A stretch of DNA of 64,000 nucleotides. It comes from Hyphomicrobiales bacterium. Lineage in GTDB: Bacteria; Pseudomonadota; Alphaproteobacteria; Rhizobiales; Beijerinckiaceae. The notes beneath the pieces are model-generated. The model had not been told where the DNA came from, ran no database searches, and worked only from the letters and a program-made list of their open reading frames with translations. Below are positions 58,777-64,000 of this stretch, in pieces; the stretch's first letter is position 1; each line of letters starts with the position of its first letter. Where the stretch lies: contig UBZM01000005.1 of NCBI GenBank assembly GCA_900470095.1, forward strand, positions 75,583-139,582, written 5' to 3'. Both the position numbers and the translations under genes were made by a program.

Positions 58777-59022
58777 GGGCTTGCGTCTCACCGGCCAGTG
58801 ATCAGGCTATCAGCCATGTGCCGGGTGTCCACCATCTCCGGCAAGGGCCTCAGCTGGCAGCAGAGCTCGGATCGCCCGCGAGAAGCCGCCCGAACGAAGC
58901 ATGCTCCGGAGCCGCCTTGGCGATCGCGAGGCGCTCCGGCACAACTTATCGCTGCATCGGGATCGAAATGGCCCGTCGCGCGTTGAGCCTCTGCGCCACC
59001 AAACGAGCGCGAGGAGTAGACG

Positions 59023-59472
59023 ATGATGACGATGAGGCAGACAGCCGTTTCTTTCGCGGCCCTTGTGATGCTGGCATCACCAGCCTTGGCGCAGTCGCGC
59101 TCGCTTGGGCCTTCGACCGGTACTGTTCGCATCGAGCAGGTTTCCGCTGGTTTTATTGCCTCTGGCGAAGCGGGCGGCGGCACCTTGCGCTTCCAGGGCC
59201 GCTCCTATCCGATCTCGGTCGGCGGCCTCGGCCTCGGCTCGATCGGCGCATCTCGTTCCGTCGCAACCGGAACCGTCTACGGGCTGCGCAAGGTGTCGGA
59301 CTTCGGCGGAGCTTATGTCCAGTTGAAGGAAGGCTGGGCCGTTGGCAGGCAGGGCGGCGGCAATGTCTATCTGCGCAACGACAAGGGCGTGACCTTGCGC
59401 CTGGCCACGCAACGGCAAGGGCTTCAACTCTCCCTCGGCGCCGATGGCGTGCTGATCGGCTTCAAGCAGTAG
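59023..59472 (+). CDS. secreted hypothetical protein (149 aa)
   Basis: A 149-residue exported protein. The signal peptide MMTMRQTAVSFAALVMLASPALAQ precedes a beta-rich domain with GEAGGGTLRFQGRSYPISVGGLGLGSIGASRSVATGTVYGLRKVSDFGGAYVQLKEGWAVGRQGGGNVYLRNDKGVTLRLATQRQGLQLSLGADGVLIGF. This strand pattern is common in Rhizobiales secreted proteins and may be a lipid- or membrane-associated beta-barrel fold, but I do not name a family. The ATG at 59023 follows GAGGAGTAGACG. The role is unknown. A hairpin follows at 59498-59520. Confidence 0.72.
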   Translation: MMTMRQTAVSFAALVMLASPALAQSRSLGPSTGTVRIEQVSAGFIASGEAGGGTLRFQGRSYPISVGGLGLGSIGASRSVATGTVYGLRKVSDFGGAYVQLKEGWAVGRQGGGNVYLRNDKGVTLRLATQRQGLQLSLGADGVLIGFKQ

Positions 59473-59497
59473 CAGACCATCTGGCAATCAGCTCGCC

Positions 59498-59520
59498 GGG
59501 CCGGATCTCGCATCCGGTCC
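59498..59520. terminator. hairpin after the secreted protein gene
   Basis: GGGCCGGAT and ATCCGGTCC form a 9-bp stem with one G-U pair and a five-base loop, 26 bp after the stop of the gene at 59023-59472 and before the end of the convergent gene at 59619. No U tract follows. Confidence 0.5.
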
Positions 59521-59618
59521 GACCCCTGCGCAGCAAGGGACGCCGCGCGCATGCGCTGGCGAAAGCATCAGGGCGCGCTCTGACCACGGCTGCTGAAGAC
59601 CCGACGCGGCCGACCGGT

Positions 59619-60068
59619 TCACCCGCAGATTTCCCCTGCATCTGCGCCATGCGACGAGGAAGGGGAGTGCTTTCGGAGATAGTCCTCGACCCGGTTCAGC
59701 AACAGTGCGCAGCGCTGGAGCGTGGGCTCGCTGTCGCCGAGGTGCTGGCGGTCAAGCACCACGAACTCCCTGATCATCGATCCGGGAGGGAATTGCTGCC
59801 AACTGAGGTCAATGTGATACCAGTCCTCGCCGATGGGCAGGCCGTTCCAGAAGTGGGTTTCTTCACTTTCGCCCGTCCAGACCGTTCCCATGATGATTTC
59901 CGTTTCCGGGTAATAGTGTTGTACGACCCGTGCGGTTGGGTAGCACTGACCCAGGGCGGGATTGCCGGGCTTCACAACTGCCTTGTACGAGGTTTGCCCG
60001 TCCCAGGACGCCTCCAATGCTTCGCGAATGCGTAGCATTCGGTCCTGGGGGCTGGATCTGTTCGGCAT
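59619..60068 (-). CDS. YunG-like conserved hypothetical protein
   Basis: A 149-residue cytoplasmic protein. The core NPALGQCYPTARVVQHYYPETEIIMGTVWTGESEETHFWNGLPIGEDWYHIDLSWQQFPPGSMIREFVVLDRQ resembles YunG-type hypothetical proteins with a conserved Cys (GQCYPTA), HFWN and DLSWQQFP. The Cys-His-Asp spacing hints at a papain-like or transglutaminase-like hydrolase; this is a guess. The ATG at 60068 has GGGGGGAG upstream. It is 16 bp after the end of the TetR gene and on the same strand, possibly cotranscribed. Confidence 0.7.
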   Translation of the reverse strand: MPNRSSPQDRMLRIREALEASWDGQTSYKAVVKPGNPALGQCYPTARVVQHYYPETEIIMGTVWTGESEETHFWNGLPIGEDWYHIDLSWQQFPPGSMIREFVVLDRQHLGDSEPTLQRCALLLNRVEDYLRKHSPSSSHGADAGEICG

Positions 60069-60083
60069 GGCGGCTCCCCCCGG

Positions 60084-60791
60084 TCACGCCCGTGGCACCG
60101 ATGGCGCCTCGCCATCGCGCAAGACGGTTTCGTCACCCGCAGCCGGAAGCGCGCGGAACAATGCAGAGATCATCTGCACGAAGAAATCGCACATGCGCGG
60201 ATCGCCGGACTGCGCCCGGCCGCCCGAGAGCCGTTCGACCCGGCGGTCGGCGACATGCATCAGGAGCGCGCCGAGCGCATATTCATAGCCCCAGACCATC
60301 GTCTCGCGTGAGCGGCCGGGCAGGGCCTGCATCATCGCATCGATCAGGCTATGGGCGAGACCGTCATAGACGCGTTCGATGATCGCGCTCGCCTCCGGCC
60401 CTGGGTCCCAGGCGGTGCGGGCGACCAGCAGCGAGAAGGCGTCTGCGCCCGCTTCCCGCAGGCGAATGACCGGCTCCGCCCAGGCCCGGACCAGATCCTC
60501 GATCGCATGGGGATTGGCGCCTGAGATATCCACCGCGGCAATCCTGTCGATGCGCTCGGTGACGTAGCCGCTGCGATGCGCGAATACCGCGGAGAACAGG
60601 TCCTCCTTGCGCCCAAAGTGATAGCCGACAAGGGCAAGCGGCACCTTGGCCGCGCCCGCGATGTCGCGGACCGAAACGCCGGAATAGCCGCGTTCGGCGA
60701 ACAGGGCCTCGGCCGACCTGAGAATCGCGAGCCGCCTGTCCAGCGCCGCCTCGGCCTTGCGAGAACGTTTTTCCTCGACCGCTCCGGTCAT
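60084..60791 (-). CDS. TetR family regulator of the catabolic operon
   Basis: A 235-residue TetR-type repressor. The HTH reads [48 protein letters not shown]; the C-terminal helices follow the TetR_C pattern for proteins with an early KAEAALDRR extension. The ATG at 60791 has GGAGCAGGCGGC upstream, and the frame continues to 60842. It is divergent from the cyclase-BKACE-SMP30-transport genes and separated by a near-perfect 22-bp palindrome, so it very likely represses that operon and is released by its substrate or a pathway intermediate. Confidence 0.88.
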   Translation of the reverse strand: MTGAVEEKRSRKAEAALDRRLAILRSAEALFAERGYSGVSVRDIAGAAKVPLALVGYHFGRKEDLFSAVFAHRSGYVTERIDRIAAVDISGANPHAIEDLVRAWAEPVIRLREAGADAFSLLVARTAWDPGPEASAIIERVYDGLAHSLIDAMMQALPGRSRETMVWGYEYALGALLMHVADRRVERLSGGRAQSGDPRMCDFFVQMISALFRALPAAGDETVLRDGEAPSVPRA

Positions 60792-60823
60792 GCCGCCTGC
60801 TCCATCAGCCCCCCTCGTCGATG

Positions 60824-60845
60824 ATCTTGTACGATCGTCCAAGAT
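60824..60845. promoter_or_regulatory. palindromic TetR operator
   Basis: The core CTTGTACGATCGTCCAAG is a perfect dyad except for one position pair, and the match extends two more bases on each side (AT ... AT) to 22 bp. It lies between the TetR gene and the catabolic operon. A possible -35 TTGTAC and -10 TATCCC, 17 bp apart, overlap it on the plus strand. Confidence 0.78.
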
Positions 60846-60894
60846 ATCCTATCCCATTCCCGACGCCGGCAAGCCCGGCATGTGGCTGGCGGCG

Positions 60895-61665
60895 ATGACC
60901 CTGATCGATCTGTCCATTCCCCTGGAAAACGACGTACCTGCCGATCCGCCCTTCCAGAAGGTGAGGATCGACTACCGCCATCACGGCGAGACGGCGACGG
61001 AAATCGCCGCCGCCTTTCCGGGCCTGCGTCCCGAGCAGCTTCCGGACGGCCAGGGCTGGGCGGTCGAGCAGGTCAGTATCTCGACCCATAACGGCACCCA
61101 TGTCGATGCCCCCTGGCATTATCATCCCACGATGGATGGCGGCGCCCGGGCCGCGACGATCGATGAATTGCCGCTCGACTGGTTCATCAGGCCGGGCGTG
61201 AAGCTCGATTTCCGCGATATGCCGGACGGGCATGTCGTGACACCGGACGAGATCGACGCCGAACTCCGGCGCATCGGCCATCACCTGCAGCCCTTCGAGA
61301 TCGTCGTCGCGAATACGCGTGCGGGGCAGCGCTACGGCGAGGCCGATTATATCCATTCCGGCTGCGGTTTTGGGCGGGCTGCGACGCTGCATCTCGTCCG
61401 GCAAGGCATCCGCGTCGTCGGCACCGATGGCTGGAGCTGGGATGCCCCGTTCAGCCATACCGCGCGCCGCTTCGCCGAGACCGGAGACGCCTCGCTGATC
61501 TGGGAAGGCCACAAGGCCGGCCGGGAGGCGGGCTACTGCCAGATCGAGAAACTGCACAATCTGGAAGCGCTGCCGCCGACGGGATTCACCATCTCCTGCC
61601 TGCCGGTGAAGGTGAAGGGCGGCTCGGCCGGCTGGACCCGGGCCGTCGCCATTCTGAACGACTGA
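60895..61665 (+). CDS. cyclase family / metal-dependent amidohydrolase (kynurenine formamidase-like)
   Basis: A 256-residue member of the cyclase family (PF04199). The metal motif [14 protein letters not shown] gives H65, H69, D71 and H75; [14 protein letters not shown] and [10 protein letters not shown] match family loops near the active site. Members hydrolyse N-formylkynurenine, isatin or cyclic imides, or act on polyketides, usually with Mn or Zn. ATG at 60895 ([13 protein letters not shown]) fits the family start; ATG at 60880 is the alternative, and neither has a clear ribosome site. It is the first gene of the BKACE operon. Confidence 0.83.
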   Translation: MTLIDLSIPLENDVPADPPFQKVRIDYRHHGETATEIAAAFPGLRPEQLPDGQGWAVEQVSISTHNGTHVDAPWHYHPTMDGGARAATIDELPLDWFIRPGVKLDFRDMPDGHVVTPDEIDAELRRIGHHLQPFEIVVANTRAGQRYGEADYIHSGCGFGRAATLHLVRQGIRVVGTDGWSWDAPFSHTARRFAETGDASLIWEGHKAGREAGYCQIEKLHNLEALPPTGFTISCLPVKVKGGSAGWTRAVAILND

Positions 61666-61716
61666 CATCGCAGGCGCAGGTCGCAACAAGACGGCGCCGA
61701 TCCCGGGGAGGGGCAT

Positions 61717-62643
61717 ATGGGCAAGGTCATCATCACCTGTGCGGTCACGGGCGGCATTCATACGCCGACCATGTCAGAGTACCTGCCGATCACGCCGGGC
61801 GAAATCGCCCAGCAGGCGATCGAGGCGGCGGAAGCCGGCGCCGCCATCCTGCATCTGCACGCACGCGATCCCAGGGATGGGCGGCCGACGCCCAATCCGG
61901 CCGTGTTCATGGAGTTCCTGCCGCGGATCAAGCAGGCGACCGATGCGGTGATCAACATCACCACGGGCGGCGGTCTCAACATGACAGTCGAGGAGCGCCT
62001 TGCCGCGCCGCTTCAGGCCGCGCCCGAGATGTGCTCGCTCAACATGGGCTCGATGAACTTCGCGCTGCATCCGCTCGCCAAGCGCTACAGCAACTGGAAG
62101 CATGGCTGGGAAGAGCCCTATCTCTCCGGCACCAAGGATTTCATCTTCCGTAACACATTCGCCGATATCGAGCGGATCTATAAGCTGCTCGGCGAGGGGC
62201 ACGGCACCAAGTTCGAGCACGAATGCTATGATGTGGGCCATCTCTACAACCTCGCCCATTGCCTCGATCAGGGCTGGTTCAAGCCTCCGGTCTTCCTGCA
62301 GCTGATCTTCGGGATTCTCGGCGGCATCGGTGCCGACATGGACAATCTGATGTTCATGAAGCGCACGGCCGACAAGCTCTTCGGCAAGGACTATCAGTGG
62401 TCCGTCCTGGCCGCCGGCCGGCACCAGATGCCGTTCTGCACGCAGGCCGCGATGATGGGCGGCAATGTCCGGGTCGGCCTCGAGGACAGTCTGTTCATCG
62501 GCCGCGGGCAGCTCGCCCGCAGCAATGCCGAACAGGTCGCCAAGATCCGGCGCATCGTCGAGGAACTCGGAATGGAGATCGCGACGCCGGCCGAAGCACG
62601 CGCCACGCTCGGGTTGAAGGGCGGCGACCAGGTGAACTTCTGA
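61717..62643 (+). CDS. beta-keto acid cleavage enzyme (BKACE, DUF849)
   Basis: A 308-residue Zn-dependent enzyme of the BKACE family, whose first member cleaves 3-keto-5-aminohexanoate with acetyl-CoA. The metal motif is LHLHARDPRDG (H46, H48), with the family glutamate in VRVGLED (E256) and NITTGGGLNMTVEERLA for the substrate. It condenses a beta-keto acid with acetyl-CoA to acetoacetate and a new acyl-CoA. The substrate class cannot be fixed from the motifs read. The ATG at 61717 has GGGGAGGGGCAT upstream. The next gene starts nine bases after the stop. Confidence 0.9.
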   Translation: MGKVIITCAVTGGIHTPTMSEYLPITPGEIAQQAIEAAEAGAAILHLHARDPRDGRPTPNPAVFMEFLPRIKQATDAVINITTGGGLNMTVEERLAAPLQAAPEMCSLNMGSMNFALHPLAKRYSNWKHGWEEPYLSGTKDFIFRNTFADIERIYKLLGEGHGTKFEHECYDVGHLYNLAHCLDQGWFKPPVFLQLIFGILGGIGADMDNLMFMKRTADKLFGKDYQWSVLAAGRHQMPFCTQAAMMGGNVRVGLEDSLFIGRGQLARSNAEQVAKIRRIVEELGMEIATPAEARATLGLKGGDQVNF

Positions 62644-62651
62644 GGCGCGCC

Positions 62652-63692
62652 ATGGCCGGAAAACCCAATCCGATCGACGGTTTCACGGTCGATCCCGCGG
62701 CGATCGTCCATGTCGGCGAGGGCCTGCAGCGCCCTGAATGCATCCTGGCCGAGCGCGACGGCACGCTCTGGTCGGCCGATGCGCGCGGCGGGGTCGTGCG
62801 CATCGCCCCGGACGGACGCCAGCAACTGATCGTGCAGCAGGCGAGCCGCGGCTTTGCCGAGGCCGGAAACGACGCGGACCGCTTCGTTGCCGGCACCTTG
62901 CCGAACGGGCTCGCCTTCGCCCGCAATGGCGACATCCTGATCTCGAATTTCGGGACAGACCGGCTCGAGATCATGACCCGGGACGGCGAGACGCGCGTCC
63001 TCATCGACAACATCGATGGCGAGCCGATCGGCAAGGTCAATTTCGTGCTGCGCGACAGCCGGGATCGGATCTGGCTAACGATCTCGACCCGGACGAAGAA
63101 CTGGATGAAGGCGATGAGCTCCGCGATCCGGGACGGCTATGTCGCACTCTATGATGGCGGGCGCCTGCGTGTCGTCGCCGACGGTTTCCATTTCACCAAC
63201 GAGATCAGGCTCGATGCCGCCGAGGAGTGGCTCTATGTCGTCGAGACCTGCGGCCGCCGCGTGACGCGGCTGCGCGTCGGCCGGGATGGCAGCCTCTCGC
63301 AGCGCGAGACATTCGGCCCCAGCGATCACGGTGCCTTCATCGACGGCATCGCCTTCGACGCCCATGGCAATCTCTGGGGCACACATGTCATGACCGACCG
63401 CCTCTTCGCGATCACGCCCGACGGCGATCTGCGCATCCTGCTCGACGATGACCGCGGCAGCGAGCCTGGCAGGGCGCTCATGGCCGCGTTCGCCCGCGAC
63501 GAGGCGACGCCCGAGCTGATGCTCGCCTGTGGCGGCAGCATCGCCCCCTGGTTCGCCAGCATCACCTTCGGCGGCCCTGATCTGCGCACGGCCTATATCG
63601 GCAGCCTCCGGGGCACGCGCATCCCGGCCTTCCGGTCGCCTGTTGCCGGATTGCCGATGGCTCATTGGAACGGAAACGATCGACCCGCCTGA
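62652..63692 (+). CDS. SMP-30/gluconolactonase-like lactonase
   Basis: A 346-residue six-bladed beta-propeller. The first metal glutamate lies in QRPECILAERDGTLWSADARGG, GKVNFVLRDSRDRIWLTIS gives the Asn/Asp blade and FIDGIAFDAHGNLWGTHV the aspartate blade. Such enzymes hydrolyse sugar or other lactones with a divalent metal. In this operon it could open a lactone made by the cyclase family enzyme or one upstream in the pathway. The ATG at 62652 follows nine bases after the BKACE stop and fits the family. Confidence 0.86.
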   Translation: MAGKPNPIDGFTVDPAAIVHVGEGLQRPECILAERDGTLWSADARGGVVRIAPDGRQQLIVQQASRGFAEAGNDADRFVAGTLPNGLAFARNGDILISNFGTDRLEIMTRDGETRVLIDNIDGEPIGKVNFVLRDSRDRIWLTISTRTKNWMKAMSSAIRDGYVALYDGGRLRVVADGFHFTNEIRLDAAEEWLYVVETCGRRVTRLRVGRDGSLSQRETFGPSDHGAFIDGIAFDAHGNLWGTHVMTDRLFAITPDGDLRILLDDDRGSEPGRALMAAFARDEATPELMLACGGSIAPWFASITFGGPDLRTAYIGSLRGTRIPAFRSPVAGLPMAHWNGNDRPA

Positions 63693-63718
63693 CGGTCGAC
63701 GGAATGGGAGGATTGGGA

Positions 63719-64000
63719 ATGCGGATCAAGTTCGTAGCAGCGACGGTCGCGCTGGCGCTCGGCTGGCCGGGTCTCGCGGCCAAGGCAGAGGTCTCCGACG
63801 GAGTGGTCAAGATCGGCGTCCTCACCGACATGTCCGGCGTCTATTCCGACATCACCGGCAAGGGATCGGTGCTGGCGACCCGGATGGCGATCGAGGATTG
63901 CCTTGCGGCCGAATGCGCCGGCATGACAATCGAAACCGTCTCGGCCGATCATCAGAACAAGGCCGATGTCGCCTCCGTGATCGCGCGCGAATGGATCGAC
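63719..64000 (+). CDS. branched-chain-type ABC substrate-binding protein (5' part)
   Basis: The first 94 codons of a periplasmic binding protein of the LivJ/urea/amide type. The signal peptide MRIKFVAATVALALGWPGLAAKAE precedes VSDGVVKIGVLTDMSGVYSDITGKGSVLATRMAIEDCLAAECAGMTIETVSADHQNKADVASVIAREWID, the typical start of the family. The ATG at 63719 has GGGAGG upstream. It is the fourth gene of the unit, so the pathway includes a dedicated importer that should continue beyond the window. The gene is cut by the window end. Confidence 0.9.
   Translation, partial: MRIKFVAATVALALGWPGLAAKAEVSDGVVKIGVLTDMSGVYSDITGKGSVLATRMAIEDCLAAECAGMTIETVSADHQNKADVASVIAREWID

Noticed and set aside
1..64000. tRNA, rRNA, insertion sequence, integrase or phage genes
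   Set aside because: None was recognised by eye on either strand. A dedicated tRNA or IS search was not possible here.

Overview
The window is GC-rich chromosomal DNA from an alphaproteobacterium, most likely a member of the Hyphomicrobiales (Rhizobiales) close to Bosea or Bradyrhizobium. This is an inference from gene content: DUF1236 and DUF2239 proteins, class III cyclase-TPR regulators, a DUF1127 protein, a MocR regulator beside a TSUP exporter, and many ABC importers for small organic solutes. I see no rRNA, tRNA, CRISPR array, transposase or phage gene. About 57 protein genes are supported, two of them cut by the window edges, plus two gene remnants.

Layout. 1-7 kb: end of a polyamine-type ABC permease, an unusual RDD-rhomboid-TPR membrane protein, an MBL-fold hydrolase, a cold shock protein and several small hypothetical genes. 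7.4-9.6 kb: copC and a copD fused to cytochrome c. 9.6-20.3 kb: a minus-strand block that looks like an organosulfur scavenging island: SsuABC/TauABC-type importer with an OsmC protein, cysteine synthase, GNAT, an NtaA/SnaA/DszA-type flavin monooxygenase, and a peptide/nickel-type importer. 20.5-24 kb: methyltransferase and siderophore-interacting reductase (divergent), RidA and a two-domain ABM protein. 24.1-27.4 kb: a 1080-residue autotransporter. 27.4-32.7 kb: NUDIX, DUF1330, DUF2239, a GIY-YIG-like protein on the other side of a shared palindromic operator, a cyclase-TolB-TPR protein and DUF1236.

32.9-38.4 kb: a plus-strand metal efflux operon (Cys-rich secreted protein, YtkA-like protein, CusB-like adaptor with two metal-binding domains, CusA) with stop-start overlaps. 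The cusA 3' end is read through the reverse complement of a decayed autotransporter C-terminus. 38.8-41.4 kb: divergent NarL-type response regulator and hybrid kinase. 41.4-45 kb: EmrAB-type pump with divergent TetR. 45.1-47.7 kb: MocR regulator divergent from DUF1127 and a TSUP/TauE exporter. 47.8-53.5 kb: a SARP-like/TPR regulator divergent from a cysteine-synthase homologue, a group II PLP decarboxylase and a methyltransferase, a candidate small-molecule pathway. 53.8-60.1 kb: MsrA, an alpha/beta hydrolase remnant, epoxide hydrolase, a PLP Cys/Met-metabolism enzyme and small proteins. 60.1-64 kb: TetR, a 22-bp palindromic operator, then a catabolic operon (metal-dependent cyclase/amidohydrolase, BKACE, SMP-30 lactonase, branched-chain-type ABC binding protein) that runs off the end.

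The recurring themes are sulfur metabolism (two CysK-type enzymes, a MetC-type enzyme, importers, TSUP exporter, MsrA) and copper/heavy metal handling (CopCD, CusAB). The most unusual features are the RDD-rhomboid-TPR fusion, the CusA tail borrowed from an antisense remnant, the DUF2239/GIY-YIG pair around an ACCCGGGT palindrome, the CysK-like/decarboxylase pair under a SARP-like regulator, and the BKACE operon with its operator.
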